A stretch of DNA of 64,000 nt from JADJLQ01 sp031417835 (GTDB taxonomy: Bacteria > Bacteroidota > Bacteroidia > Chitinophagales > Saprospiraceae): positions 4,265-68,264 of the forward strand of contig JANOWJ010000120.1 of the NCBI GenBank assembly GCA_031417835.1, given 5' to 3'. The notes beneath the pieces were generated by a model. It was not told the DNA's origin and did no database searches. It worked only from the letters and a program-made list of their open reading frames with translations. The position numbers and the translations under genes are program-made. Below, one piece after another: positions 16,373-26,615 of the stretch (positions are counted from its first letter, which is position 1; every line of letters begins with the position of its first letter).

Positions 16373-16500
16373 AATCGAGGATTTTTTTCCCGCAGCTAGC
16401 GAAGGGATTTTTTCCTGCAGCGGAGTAAAACGAAGCGGATGGCGCAGATTTTCGCAGATAATTTTTTCCCACAGGTAGCACAGATGAACGCTGAATATAA
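16373..16500. repeat. Degenerate TTTTTTCCCGCAG / GCAGATTTTCGCAG words
   Basis: Gene-free sequence with repeated ATTTTTTCCCGCAG and GCGCAGATTTTCGCAGAT words, a further intergenic short-repeat family. No fold or terminator is clear. Confidence 0.45.
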
Positions 16501-16607
16501 GTTCAGAATTAATGCCCTCTAGATCTCGCAGAAGCACGTTGAAAAAATGATTCTGAATACCTTATTTGTTAACGGTCATTAGTACAACAAAATAATAGAA
16601 TCGAAAA

Positions 16608-17006
16608 ATGGCACCAAAAAAGGAAAAACAAATTATTTCTCCAGACAAATTAATGCTGTACGACAAGCTTATTTCTGCAAATTCTGCAATTGAACGAAAA
16701 GGGGCTACTCTTCCATACACTTCAGTAAATGGCAATATGTTCACTTTCCTTTCGGGAGACGGAGATCTAAACATCAGATTACCTGACATTGAACGAGAAA
16801 AATTTATAAAGAAATTTAAGACATGCCTCTCCGTTCAACACGGAGTAACAATGAAAGAATATGTGGTTGTTCCAGAATCTTTATTTAAGAGAATAAGCGT
16901 GATACAAACTTATGTCGACCTGAGTTTTTTATGCCCTATCGTTAAAACCAAAAGTTTCAAAGAAAAAATCACAGTAAACGAACTGCACTTATTGATGAAC
17001 AAGTAG
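16608..17006 (+). CDS. Small cytoplasmic protein, possibly TfoX/YjbR-like
   Basis: 132 residues, no signal or membrane segment, Lys-rich. The segment LPYTSVNGNMFTFLSGDGDLNIRLP followed by EREKFIKKFKT, and then MKEYVVVPESLF, matches the pattern of TfoX-N/MmcQ-like small alpha/beta proteins seen in Bacteroidota (a start-of-domain Gly-Met-Phe strand, a RLP strand and a KEY strand). The family's biochemical role is not established. It is an isolated gene between repeat DNA and a convergent hydrolase gene. Identification is tentative. Confidence 0.5.
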   Translation: MAPKKEKQIISPDKLMLYDKLISANSAIERKGATLPYTSVNGNMFTFLSGDGDLNIRLPDIEREKFIKKFKTCLSVQHGVTMKEYVVVPESLFKRISVIQTYVDLSFLCPIVKTKSFKEKITVNELHLLMNK

Positions 17007-17038
17007 GATCTGCTACCAAATCAACTATACCTTTCATT

Positions 17039-19804
17039 TCAATCCCCGGCACATCTGCAGCCGACCGTAGCATTCCGCTCAAAACCTTGATCCACCTTTA
17101 ACAACATTTGCCGCCAGGTCAATGGTCTGGGTCCACCTTGCACGTACCACCAACTGGCGGTTGGTTTGTAATAGGATCCACCTTTGAGTATGATGTATTC
17201 ATACGAACCACTGCGGTATTGATCCGCCGTCATTTGCCAAACTGAACCTACCAGATCAGTTAAACCATAAGGATTGTGGCCTTTTGGATATTTTCCTATT
17301 GGATCCAAGATCCCATTACCAGGATTGGCCAGGCTCGAATCAAAAGTCTCATATTGGATATGGGTGAGCGTTTCTGTCACGACCTCAGCATATATAGTGT
17401 CAATACCGGCATTCTGTCCCCATGGCCAGGTCCACTGCGCAGCAGTCTGGGCGGCATATTGCCACTCAACCTCGGTGGGTAACCGTTTTCCGGCCCAGGC
17501 ACAGTAGGTCTGAGCATCTTCATAACTGATATATACCACTGGATGATTCAACAACTCTGCAGGAATGTGCCCATTCACCCAGTGTTTCAAATAATTCATT
17601 TTTTGGCTGGGGATATAGTTTGATTGTTTGATAAATTGATGAAATGCTCGATTCGTGACGGGATGTCGATCCATATACATAGATTTCATAGCGTATGTTT
17701 TATTTAATCCTACTTGCGGATACGGGATGAAGTCATCGCCTTGCGTGGTTGTCCAGGTAAATGTATTTGAAGGGATAAAGACCATATCTGACCTCGGTCC
17801 TCGTAGCCGGCTTAATGCTACGGCTGAAATTTTATGAGGTGTCGACGCATCATAAGCAATAATGCGCTCATCGATCAACTCTTTACCCTCAAAAAGCTGG
17901 ATGACAAATTTGTCATCGTGCTTAGGGAATAACTGATGCAGCTTTAGAGTTTGAAGATGGATGGTAGTTTTATAGGGTTGGTGTTGGTAGCTTGGGGCGC
18001 CGGGCCATATGAGGATATGGGATCCGGTGCTAGCTGCTACAGTGAGACCATCTTCCTCTATTGTAGAGACTTCCAATAGCTCATCAAATCTTGCAATAAC
18101 TCCTACTGATCCTTCATTATTGGTGCCTTGATATTCCTTTGCATATGGATCTAATTTGACAGAAAGTATGTTTTGGGACTCCTTCACATCCAATAATATC
18201 TCTTCATGATGCCATAGATCGATCCAATGGCCTAAGGTGGGCGCCTTCACCGAACATATTTTATCTTCAAACCCACTTGGATGAAGATTGTACACCGTAA
18301 AGATATCTTTTCGGTGGGCTGGCCAATGATTAATATATATACTGTCTCGTAAACTTGGGTAGAGCGGAGTCCAGTCTGTGCTATTGAATGTGAGAGAATG
18401 TTCACGCAATATGCGAAGGATCTGCCCGAGATATAGATACTGATCATCCAATTTTTCAGGGTTGCCCGGATGAAAAACATTAAATTCTATACCATGACCA
18501 TTGAATAAGGCCGTGTGCATTTCTCTTCTTATAGGTTCTTTATACACTTCTGCTACCCGAAAGATGCTAAAATCCGGTTGTATGAGTTTGTTGAGATTGA
18601 GCAAAGGCGGATAGTACAATGCATTGTGCACTCGGCCTGAAATTATTGTTTCCATATCCTTTGGCACGGCCATTCCTTCGCTGTACATGATTACTCCGGA
18701 TTTGACTTTGTCCACAGTCGCTTGCAACTCGGTACTGCTGGCACCGCGGGTGTCGAGGATCACCCCATCGGCATCCAATGTTTTCACCAGCTCGGCCATG
18801 CCATTCAAATGATTTTCCTTCCTGGTACTTTCATCCCAAGGGTTATAACTAATGAATATTTTGACACCTTGATCATGCGCTTGATCTATCATTGATCGCA
18901 CGCCTATCAAACTGCCGGGCATATCTCTATACATATCCCATTGATTGCGTTGATCCAGACCTAAGGCAGGCCAAGTGGGCCAGATCCCTATGATATCATC
19001 TCCACCGTATAGTATTTTCGATTTTTTGATAAAATCCTGCAAGACATATTTTCCTTTTTTGCGATCATATAATCGATCATCCCAGCCCATGATGAGGTGT
19101 ATCATCTTGGCCTGCTTGATCCATTGTAGATCAGGCCTATGATACATTGCATCATCAAACACCCCTAAATCATACAATTTATACTGTTGAAAACATTTTC
19201 GTAGACCATTTTGCCACGGCCCTGAGAAGGTATCGATATAATAATCATAGACGACCGAGCCTCCGGGATATACTATCGTTTCGAATCTTTTGCGCGTGGC
19301 CTTGTCCCATGATTTTCGTTTAGTCAATGCATATACCCCTACCGAATCATTTATAATAGTACTGGTATAACCCAGATTCCAAGAATTATCAGGCAGAATA
19401 ACATTAATAGGAGCTCGATCGGGTAGAAAAAGATGGGCTCTTGAAAGTGGATGGTCCCCATAGCCGGTAATGTAGACATGATCAGAATGTATACCAAAGG
19501 GAAGAATGTTTTTGAGGATCACCGTATCGGAAGAACCATTTTCCAGTTTAAGCTCCAAGCCAGTAGCTGAGGATTTATAATCGATTTTTATTGTTGCAAC
19601 TGATTCATTGGACAATCTATATTTTGCGTTTTCTTCATATGACATTAATGGAAGCGGAGATTTTAACGGTGTGTGATTGCCTTTGATATCAATAGCAACG
19701 ATGTCTAATGTTTTAGTCAGTTTTAAAGTCTGGGCCAGAGTTAACTCCATGCCCACGATAAAATATAAAAAACAAATAATGGACGACTTCATCCGCTGTT
19801 CCAT
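17039..19804 (-). CDS. Secreted putative glycoside hydrolase fused to SUMF1-type domain
   Basis: 921 residues with a signal peptide ending at LTLAQ. Residues about 30-230 are beta-rich. Residues about 230-480 look like a TIM barrel of a glycosidase: MIHLIMGWDDRLYD, IGIWPTWPALGLDQRNQWD, KIFISYNPWDES, LDADGVILDTRG, GVIMYSEGMAVP, with Asp and Glu candidates at strand ends. The C-terminal 240 residues are a formylglycine-generating-enzyme-like (SUMF1) fold: MDRHPVTNRAFHQFI, HPVVYISYEDAQTYCAWAGK, RLPTEVEWQYAA, GLTDLVGSVWQMTADQ, GCRCAGD. The paired catalytic cysteines expected before the final motif are absent, so sulfatase maturation is unlikely and a lectin-like or structural role fits better. 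Confidence 0.72.
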   Translation of the reverse strand: MEQRMKSSIICFLYFIVGMELTLAQTLKLTKTLDIVAIDIKGNHTPLKSPLPLMSYEENAKYRLSNESVATIKIDYKSSATGLELKLENGSSDTVILKNILPFGIHSDHVYITGYGDHPLSRAHLFLPDRAPINVILPDNSWNLGYTSTIINDSVGVYALTKRKSWDKATRKRFETIVYPGGSVVYDYYIDTFSGPWQNGLRKCFQQYKLYDLGVFDDAMYHRPDLQWIKQAKMIHLIMGWDDRLYDRKKGKYVLQDFIKKSKILYGGDDIIGIWPTWPALGLDQRNQWDMYRDMPGSLIGVRSMIDQAHDQGVKIFISYNPWDESTRKENHLNGMAELVKTLDADGVILDTRGASSTELQATVDKVKSGVIMYSEGMAVPKDMETIISGRVHNALYYPPLLNLNKLIQPDFSIFRVAEVYKEPIRREMHTALFNGHGIEFNVFHPGNPEKLDDQYLYLGQILRILREHSLTFNSTDWTPLYPSLRDSIYINHWPAHRKDIFTVYNLHPSGFEDKICSVKAPTLGHWIDLWHHEEILLDVKESQNILSVKLDPYAKEYQGTNNEGSVGVIARFDELLEVSTIEEDGLTVAASTGSHILIWPGAPSYQHQPYKTTIHLQTLKLHQLFPKHDDKFVIQLFEGKELIDERIIAYDASTPHKISAVALSRLRGPRSDMVFIPSNTFTWTTTQGDDFIPYPQVGLNKTYAMKSMYMDRHPVTNRAFHQFIKQSNYIPSQKMNYLKHWVNGHIPAELLNHPVVYISYEDAQTYCAWAGKRLPTEVEWQYAAQTAAQWTWPWGQNAGIDTIYAEVVTETLTHIQYETFDSSLANPGNGILDPIGKYPKGHNPYGLTDLVGSVWQMTADQYRSGSYEYIILKGGSYYKPTASWWYVQGGPRPLTWRQMLLKVDQGFERNATVGCRCAGD

Positions 19805-19917
19805 GTGGTTAGGTTTTGGATTTAAAAGAGTTCGAATTATTGTGCATCATAAACCTAAAATAATAAACTATTTTAAACCATACTGTTCAAAACATCATCT
19901 TGAAACAACAACTCTGA

Positions 19918-21012
19918 TCAAGTCCATGCTTTTGATAATACACGTAACCAATTTCCATTAAAAATCTTTTCTACATGTTCCTCAGTATAACCGCGTCGGG
20001 TTAGTAATTCAGTATATTTTACCAAGTCTGCGATAGTATCCAGATCATAAGGAGCCTGTTCAGTACCAAAGAGTCCGTCCAAGTCTGTTCCAAAAGCGAT
20101 ATGGTTACAATTTCCAGCCAATTGACAGATATGATCAAAATGATCAATGAGTTTCTCCAGATTGATTCCTAAAAGTTGAGCTGAAGTACCTTTTTTATAA
20201 TCAGGGTACAACATCCAATTATCGAGTGCCCCACCGATCACTGCACCGCGGGCTATGAGTATTTTTATTTGTTCATCTGAAAATTGGCGTTCGCCCGGTA
20301 TGATTGCGCGACAGTTTTGATGGCTAGCCCAGACTACTCCTTTATATAAGTCCATGGCTTCAAAAAAACCTTTGTCGGTCAGATGAGTGGCATCCAGGAT
20401 GATCTTTAATCGATCCATTTCTTGCAACAACTCTCTACCCAACGGTGTAAGACCTCCACCATCAGAGTGAGTACCTGGAGCATATCGACCCGGGCCAAAA
20501 TGAGCCGGACCTATAGCTCTTAGTCCCTGTGCATAATATTTTTCCAGATAATGCAAATCAATAATAGAGTCTGCGCCTTCTAAGCTGAGTATGTAACCGA
20601 TAGGCTTTAGATTATTGGGAATCGTCAGATTGTTCCAAAGCGATAAATGATGCTGCAATTGCTGCCAGGATGTAATCTGAATCATCTTTCCGCATTCCTC
20701 CATCACTTGATACCACGCGAGTTGACTCTGCCCATATGCATATGCTTGTTCTGGAGAATGCCAACCCGGTAAATGAATAGAAGACAGTGAATGGCCTGTC
20801 TCCGAAAATCTGGATATGATCGTAGCCACCACCAATGCAATATTTCCTTTTTGCAACTCCGGCAATGATACGGTACCATTGCTCCGATCCGGAGTGTCTT
20901 TCCAATCTAATAGTCTTTCTCGCATACGGATCGCATGTACAGGTTTGGTAAGATCCCTGTTTAATGCAATCGCATTGGTAGCCAAGTCTAGGTGAGCATC
21001 AATGATGAACAT
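19918..21012 (-). CDS. Membrane dipeptidase-type peptidase (M19 family)
   Basis: Zinc dipeptidases of this family hydrolyse dipeptides, often with a D-amino acid in the second position. 364 residues with a complete binuclear site: DAHLDLA near residue 5 (His-x-Asp), LSLEGAD (bridging Glu), LDATHLT (His), WASHQNCRA (His) and FGTDLDG (Asp). No signal peptide is seen, so it is likely cytoplasmic. It is the first of a co-directional group with a hydroxyacyl-CoA dehydrogenase-like gene and a propeller lipoprotein, suggesting amino-compound catabolism. Confidence 0.93.
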   Translation of the reverse strand: MFIIDAHLDLATNAIALNRDLTKPVHAIRMRERLLDWKDTPDRSNGTVSLPELQKGNIALVVATIISRFSETGHSLSSIHLPGWHSPEQAYAYGQSQLAWYQVMEECGKMIQITSWQQLQHHLSLWNNLTIPNNLKPIGYILSLEGADSIIDLHYLEKYYAQGLRAIGPAHFGPGRYAPGTHSDGGGLTPLGRELLQEMDRLKIILDATHLTDKGFFEAMDLYKGVVWASHQNCRAIIPGERQFSDEQIKILIARGAVIGGALDNWMLYPDYKKGTSAQLLGINLEKLIDHFDHICQLAGNCNHIAFGTDLDGLFGTEQAPYDLDTIADLVKYTELLTRRGYTEEHVEKIFNGNWLRVLSKAWT

Positions 21013-21053
21013 AAGTAATATGTGTGATTGTATTGGTATATTAAATTTATCGA

Positions 21054-22040
21054 TTAGGTTGTCCTCGTTTTTTGTTTCAGCCTTTGCTCCACCAGGTTCA
21101 ATGGATATTTTTTCACCAACCGGCGAATGTCATAAGAGAATTCATTAAAAACTTTGTCCCATTCGTCAGCTTCTTCATTGGTATACTCATAAAACCCTTG
21201 ACCATTGGTGATGCCATTGCCACCTTTTTTAGCTATGACTTCTACGAATTTGGGAGTTTCAGTAGCGTTGGAAAGCGTGGGGAATAGATCTTGCATCACA
21301 TGATAATATGCTTGTAGCCCGGTAAGGTCCATATACCGAAACATGCCACAAAATGCCATCCATCGCCCAGCATCACTTCTGCAGGTCCGATCTATGTCCT
21401 CGATCGTAGCGTAGCCGTTTTCCACCAAATTAAAACCTTCCCGATACATGGCATACATCAGTCTATTGGTGATAAATCCGCGAATATCTTTTCTAACCAA
21501 AGTAGGCTCCTTATCCCATTGGGTGCCCATATGGTATAAAGATTCAGCAACCGCCAAATCAGTATGCGGCCCGCAAATAATTTCAAGAAAGGCATTTGTA
21601 AATGCAGGTTCGGCCCAATGTAAGCCAAGAAAACGTTTAGGGTGAGTCAGTGATTCCTGTAAAACAGTGATCGGGATTGCTGATGTATTGGTGCTGATGA
21701 TGGCATCATGGGCTACAATAGATTCGACCAACTTAAAAATATTTTTTTTGACTTCTAGATTCTCAATAACATTTTCAGAAATTAAAAAACAATTTTTCAA
21801 ATCATTATAATCTGTTGTATATAAAACATTAGCATGTAATTTTTCTACATCCTTATTATGGATACCTTGCTCCAATGCGGTGGTCAGGGCTAACAATACT
21901 TGTCGAGGTCCTTGCTCAAGGTCTCTTGGCATAGGAGCAACTGCAATTACTCTATATCCATATATCAACATAGCAGATACAATACTGCTACCCATCAAGC
22001 CTAACCCAATTACACCTACTTCTTTTAACTCATTTTTCAT
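21054..22040 (-). CDS. 3-hydroxyacyl-CoA dehydrogenase family protein
   Basis: NAD-dependent oxidation of a 3-hydroxy acid or its CoA ester. 328 residues. A Rossmann start GVIGLGLMGSSIVSAML is at residues 8-24; the acidic helix region is LISENVIENLEVKK. ISTNTSAIPI precedes the catalytic-His region FLGLHWAEPA, and DIRGFITNRLMYAMYREG carries the conserved Asn. The usual HFFNP is LHWAEP here, a form also seen in enzymes acting on non-CoA hydroxy acids, so the substrate is uncertain. The gene lies 41 nt from the dipeptidase gene on the same strand. Confidence 0.85.
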   Translation of the reverse strand: MKNELKEVGVIGLGLMGSSIVSAMLIYGYRVIAVAPMPRDLEQGPRQVLLALTTALEQGIHNKDVEKLHANVLYTTDYNDLKNCFLISENVIENLEVKKNIFKLVESIVAHDAIISTNTSAIPITVLQESLTHPKRFLGLHWAEPAFTNAFLEIICGPHTDLAVAESLYHMGTQWDKEPTLVRKDIRGFITNRLMYAMYREGFNLVENGYATIEDIDRTCRSDAGRWMAFCGMFRYMDLTGLQAYYHVMQDLFPTLSNATETPKFVEVIAKKGGNGITNGQGFYEYTNEEADEWDKVFNEFSYDIRRLVKKYPLNLVEQRLKQKTRTT

Positions 22041-22111
22041 ATCTATTTATTTTTTACTTTGGAGTGCATCTTAGGATAGATGATTTCCAATAGGTATTGT
22101 CCTTGCCAGCA

Positions 22112-23020
22112 TCATTGGTTCCTCATCGCCCATTCCCGACCGGGATGATCTGCGATAAATGTTTCTATATTGCCATGATCTTGCAATGTGACATATACCC
22201 GTCGCCCATCTGAGCCTCCAAAGGCGACATTACTAGGTTTTTTACCCGCCAAAACTATTTCCTTGACGATTTTTCCTGAAGGAGATATTTTCACCACGGT
22301 GCCTTTGCCATGACGCGTGATGTACAAGTCGCCTTTAATATCACATCTCATACCATCCATGCCAAAATCCTGAAATTCAATGACTAACCGTTTATTGCTG
22401 ATGGTGCCACTATCTGAAAGGTCGTAAGCCCATACTTTACGTTGAACGGATTCATTTACATACAGCGTTTTTTCATCGGGGCTGACCTCAATGCCATTGG
22501 TAGTTCCCATGTTTTTTTCTAATAAACTGACCTCACCCGTAGTATCGATGCGCCAGATATTGCCAGTCCCGTCTTTCCAATTGGGATCACTGGCATAGAT
22601 TCGATCCTCACTGTCTATGGCAATATCATTGGGCTGATTCATAGACGAATCGTGAGCAAATACACTTAGCTGCTTGTCCGTCATACTGACTTTTAAAATA
22701 TTGTGATTGGTATAATCAGCTATCAACATAGCTCCTTTACGGTCAAATCGAATGCCATTGCCGATGCTACCATTCGGCAATACTATAAATATACTTGCCA
22801 CTCCATCAGGAGTAACTTTTCCAATCGTGCCTTGTCGTTCAAAATTTACAGCGTATAAATTTCCGTCGGCATCTACAGCCGGGCCTTCTGCTCCTGATGT
22901 AAAACTTTGGTGTGGGGTGAACATCTTTGGCTCCCATAAAGCTTGAGGCTCCGAGGATTGATTGCAGGAAAAAATAGTCAGCATAACTAGAGAAAAAGAG
23001 TAAGAATAAATATAGTTCAT
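22112..23020 (-). CDS. SMP-30/gluconolactonase-like lipoprotein
   Basis: 302 residues with a lipoprotein signal (LVMLTIFSCNQSS). The body is a six-bladed beta-propeller of the SMP-30/LRE type: SGAEGPAVDADGNLYAV (metal Glu), PNDIAIDSEDRIYASDPN, TTNGIEVSPDEKTLYVNES (metal Asn) and DFGMDGMRCDIKGDLYIT (catalytic/metal Asp). These enzymes open sugar lactones using a divalent metal. The protein should be tethered in the periplasm or at the surface. Neighbouring genes handle sugars and amino compounds, which agrees with a lactonase, but the substrate is unknown. Confidence 0.85.
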   Translation of the reverse strand: MNYIYSYSFSLVMLTIFSCNQSSEPQALWEPKMFTPHQSFTSGAEGPAVDADGNLYAVNFERQGTIGKVTPDGVASIFIVLPNGSIGNGIRFDRKGAMLIADYTNHNILKVSMTDKQLSVFAHDSSMNQPNDIAIDSEDRIYASDPNWKDGTGNIWRIDTTGEVSLLEKNMGTTNGIEVSPDEKTLYVNESVQRKVWAYDLSDSGTISNKRLVIEFQDFGMDGMRCDIKGDLYITRHGKGTVVKISPSGKIVKEIVLAGKKPSNVAFGGSDGRRVYVTLQDHGNIETFIADHPGREWAMRNQ

Positions 23021-23103
23021 AATTAATTTTTATTCGATGGATGACAATCTAATGTATTCATTGATGCAAAAAGATAATAGTTTTTTTGAATACATAAGCG
23101 CCC

Positions 23104-24225
23104 TTAAATTTTTAAAAATATGTTTTTTTTATACAAGGCATACAAAAAAAGCCAAACCAGCACGAGTGCCCCAAGGCTTTCCCAAACTGGATGCCACTGA
23201 GCAGCAGCATGCATATAGAGTCCTTGAAAAAGTAGTCTTGAAGAATATGTAAAATCAAAAAATCGACTTACGAGGTAAATTGTAATACTATTCATACCGA
23301 TGACCATAAAGACAAAAGTCCATTTTGTATACTTTAATATGTCAACCATATAATAAAATAAGGCCAGCAATAAAAAAGACAAGCCGCCAGTCAATAATAT
23401 AAAAGAACTGCTCCATAGTCGTTTATTAATCGGAAAATGAAGATTCCACAAAAGTGCTAGGCACAAACAAACCATTCCGAACATTATCAAATTCCTAAGT
23501 ATCTGGTAGGCTGAGCGGGCCTGATCTTTTAAAAGGTCTCCAGCCAGACTACCCAATAGTGTCAAACACATGGCCGGAAGTTGTGTCAAAATGCCATTTT
23601 CATCAAAAGTCTTCTGGATCAACCGTCCGGGCAGAATCATGCGATCCAGCCAACCATGCAGATTACCTTCAAAAGAAAGATCTCCTGCGCCAAAGCCAGG
23701 TACAGGTACCATAAACATTAGAGCATAATACGTTAATAATATTCCCATGATGCAAATCGCTCTGCTTTTAGCGCTAAAATTAATATACAGCACTGTGGTA
23801 ATAAATCCAGCGATGCCAATACGTTGCAGCACCCCACCCAATCGAATCTCAGCCCAATCAAAAAATGGAAAAGGTAGATTCTTTTCCAATACGCCCAGAG
23901 CGAATAAGATCAACATTCTTTTCCATGCCTTTCTATAACAGATCGATTTTGACATACCCATTGCTCGAGCCTTGCTCAATGAAAAAGGGATAGATACCCC
24001 AGCTATGAACAGGAAAAGCGGGAAAATAAAATCATAAAAGGTAAAGCCATGCCAAGTTGTATGCTCAAATTGGAGGGCAACAGCATCTACCCACGGCATA
24101 TTCGTTTTGCCGTGTAATAAATAAATGAAAGCTCCTAAGCCGGATATCATAAGCATATCAAACCCCCGGAGTGCGTCGATACAGAGTAGTCTATTTGAAG
24201 AATTAACGTTTGAATCTGAATTCAT
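23104..24225 (-). CDS. NagX/HGSNAT-like membrane acyltransferase (DUF5009)
   Basis: 373 residues with about ten membrane helices. The N-terminal signature LCIDALRGFDMLMISG is followed by HTTWHGFTFYDFIFPLFLFI, which carries the conserved His and Phe-Pro-Leu motif of the transmembrane heparan-alpha-glucosaminide N-acetyltransferase family. Relatives acetylate amino sugars across a membrane using cytoplasmic acetyl-CoA. Its position among glycosidases and an amidohydrolase suggests amino-sugar or glycan handling at the inner membrane. Confidence 0.82.
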   Translation of the reverse strand: MNSDSNVNSSNRLLCIDALRGFDMLMISGLGAFIYLLHGKTNMPWVDAVALQFEHTTWHGFTFYDFIFPLFLFIAGVSIPFSLSKARAMGMSKSICYRKAWKRMLILFALGVLEKNLPFPFFDWAEIRLGGVLQRIGIAGFITTVLYINFSAKSRAICIMGILLTYYALMFMVPVPGFGAGDLSFEGNLHGWLDRMILPGRLIQKTFDENGILTQLPAMCLTLLGSLAGDLLKDQARSAYQILRNLIMFGMVCLCLALLWNLHFPINKRLWSSSFILLTGGLSFLLLALFYYMVDILKYTKWTFVFMVIGMNSITIYLVSRFFDFTYSSRLLFQGLYMHAAAQWHPVWESLGALVLVWLFLYALYKKNIFLKI

Positions 24226-24296
24226 ACTTGACTAAAAGGTTGAGTACGCTTTATCCATAGATTATCTTTTTTTTAATCATCCATGTTTATAAAAAA

Positions 24297-26492
24297 TCAT
24301 TCTTCGATCAAGTACCAAGCATACGTATCCGGCATTAAGGTGATTGACCAAGTCACATTAAATTGTCTATCCATTTTATACTTTTTCCTTTTTCCAAATT
24401 CGTCTGTCACCGTAGCTGATTTCACTAACCCGGTGTAATACAATGGCAATTGAATCGTTCTGGTGATTTTTTCGGGCGTTGGATTGAACAACATGACAAG
24501 ACCTTTTTGGGGAAGGAATGGATTGACATGAAGCCACCCATCCCAGTCCCGTCCATCTGCGCGACGCAAATGGATCATGTCAGCATTGAGAATATCCCGA
24601 TATTTTTTATACCAGTCAATCGTGTTCGTTACGACTTTCTGAGTCGAGTCGGTATCATATAACCTGGGACCGCGATAGCAGGCTTGCACCCCTGCACCAT
24701 AATATTGCATCATAAGCTGTTGGTAATCTTTTAGGTGTTCACTCAAAGGTTCGAGCACTGCAGAGGCATCGCCGCCTTGATACTTAGTGAGTGGGACAAA
24801 TCCCCAACTCATCGATCCGGTTTTTTCTATAGTGCCATCATGAATATTTTGGCGATTCAGGATTTTTTGTTGATCCCGTGGCAAGGAAAAATTTACTTCT
24901 CGATAGCCAATACCAATCTTGTGCGTGCCATCTAGAAAATACCAGTCCGGAGCATTGATGTATACTCCACGCGCATTGAGCCACCGATAAAGTTCTTTTT
25001 GGATCTCCATTTGTCGCCATTGAGAGTCGTCAAGGCCTAGGTGACCCGGATGTGTAGTAGAAGCGCATACATCACCGGGATAAGGTCCATCATTTTCCCA
25101 AATATCAAATTTTGTTTGTTCAAAAAAATATTTGATTTTGTCCCGATACTGCAGTCCCCATTTGCTGCCAAAACATGGTGCATGGCCAAAAAAAGCGCCT
25201 CCCGGTTTGCCGGTTTGAGCATCGATGACATCATCTTCATCACTGATCCTTCGACTACTAAATAAGGAGTATCCTCCGAGCAAGATCCCTTTGGAATGGG
25301 CATATCCAGCAAGATCTTTCCATCGTAAAATATTCTCGGCAGAAGTGTCTTCCATTTTTAAATGACTGCCAAAACTCAAAATCACTGCTTCATACCCAGT
25401 GGCAAAACATTGATCTATACTGTGTCGGACTTCAGCATCATTTTTGCTGACCAGATGCATAAAAATAGGATTCTGCGTAGTCCAGGGTGCAACAGTGCGA
25501 TACATTTTTTTAATCATCATACCACGACGCTGGCGATCGTAACTGTCCATAAGCAATTCGTGCGTGCGAACAGATTTAAATGATTCGCCAGGCTTCAATA
25601 GAATACCTGGTGCTTTCTCTGGGTAGACTTCCAATAGGCAAGGAGTCTGAAAATTGTAATTGACTTGAGAAGTGTACGTAGAATCAACTTTCCAATGTGT
25701 AGTTTGATCACTGATATCATAGCGCATCGCATTATTAAAAGCGTAATTAGTCTCTACATAGATACCATGTTGTTTTTTCATTTCTTCAGGCTTACCTACT
25801 ACTGCACTTTCTTCTTCTACTAAGCCAAGGACTTCATTCACTACGCGATCTATTTTAAAAGTTCGATTGCTGTTGTTTTTGATAGACAACCATTTTACAA
25901 TTAAAGGGATTCCATTATACAGTTCATAATGGACCTTCACGAGCAACCCCTTCAAATAAGGTAAAGAAGATGTAAATCCTAGTGTCAATTCCATTCCAGA
26001 GGCTGGAGTGAACTTCGGAGCCCAGGTAGTCGGACGCCATGGTAAATATGGAGTCAATGGTTTAATCTCATGATGGTCCAGGACAAAATCACTCTCCTGG
26101 ATTAACATTTTGTCTAGCCAGGTAGGTAAAAGATAGGCTTGCTCTGACTGGCCATGCAGCCCGCCTACATTATATTCATGGCCATCGATCGTAATTTTTG
26201 CTTCCGGCTTTACTGACCTGATCAATTGTTGCCCAGTCATTAGATTTGTATAATCAAAACATGCTGCATTCGGGGTGATCCTGATAGATCGACGCAACAA
26301 GCCATTTTGCAAGATGAAGTCCTTGCCAACTAGTGAAATATCTGCCTTTTCTATAAAGGATTCGATCAACCAATCTTTTTTAATGCCAGGCGCATAGGAT
26401 TGACTCAACAAAGTCGTAATACCACATAAAAAACAAATAAAGATCAGGCACTTCACATGGCATTTAAATTTAGTATAACGATGTAGTTCCAT
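24297..26492 (-). CDS. Secreted glycoside hydrolase, alpha-galactosidase-like (clan GH-D)
   Basis: 731 residues with a signal peptide ending TTLLSQS. An N-terminal beta-sandwich (about 40-330) includes IRRVVNEVLG-like strands and WRPTTWAPKF. A central TIM barrel (about 340-620) contains YEAVILSFGSH, GILLGGYSLFSSRR, FDIWENDGPYPGD (candidate nucleophile Asp) and VYINAPDWYFLDG (second acid candidate). A C-terminal beta domain ends the protein. The layout fits GH36/GH27-related alpha-galactosidase families, but the standard KWD motif is replaced, so specificity is open. It is divergent from the amidohydrolase operon. Confidence 0.75.
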   Translation of the reverse strand: MELHRYTKFKCHVKCLIFICFLCGITTLLSQSYAPGIKKDWLIESFIEKADISLVGKDFILQNGLLRRSIRITPNAACFDYTNLMTGQQLIRSVKPEAKITIDGHEYNVGGLHGQSEQAYLLPTWLDKMLIQESDFVLDHHEIKPLTPYLPWRPTTWAPKFTPASGMELTLGFTSSLPYLKGLLVKVHYELYNGIPLIVKWLSIKNNSNRTFKIDRVVNEVLGLVEEESAVVGKPEEMKKQHGIYVETNYAFNNAMRYDISDQTTHWKVDSTYTSQVNYNFQTPCLLEVYPEKAPGILLKPGESFKSVRTHELLMDSYDRQRRGMMIKKMYRTVAPWTTQNPIFMHLVSKNDAEVRHSIDQCFATGYEAVILSFGSHLKMEDTSAENILRWKDLAGYAHSKGILLGGYSLFSSRRISDEDDVIDAQTGKPGGAFFGHAPCFGSKWGLQYRDKIKYFFEQTKFDIWENDGPYPGDVCASTTHPGHLGLDDSQWRQMEIQKELYRWLNARGVYINAPDWYFLDGTHKIGIGYREVNFSLPRDQQKILNRQNIHDGTIEKTGSMSWGFVPLTKYQGGDASAVLEPLSEHLKDYQQLMMQYYGAGVQACYRGPRLYDTDSTQKVVTNTIDWYKKYRDILNADMIHLRRADGRDWDGWLHVNPFLPQKGLVMLFNPTPEKITRTIQLPLYYTGLVKSATVTDEFGKRKKYKMDRQFNVTWSITLMPDTYAWYLIEE

Positions 26493-26615
26493 ATCTCAGA
26501 TAAGTAAAACTAACTTTAATTTTTTAAAAATACACCAATGTTACCATCTCAATAAGATTACATAACTTACCTTAGCGTTTTCAACAAATCGGAATAAAAT
26601 TTAATATTGTATATT

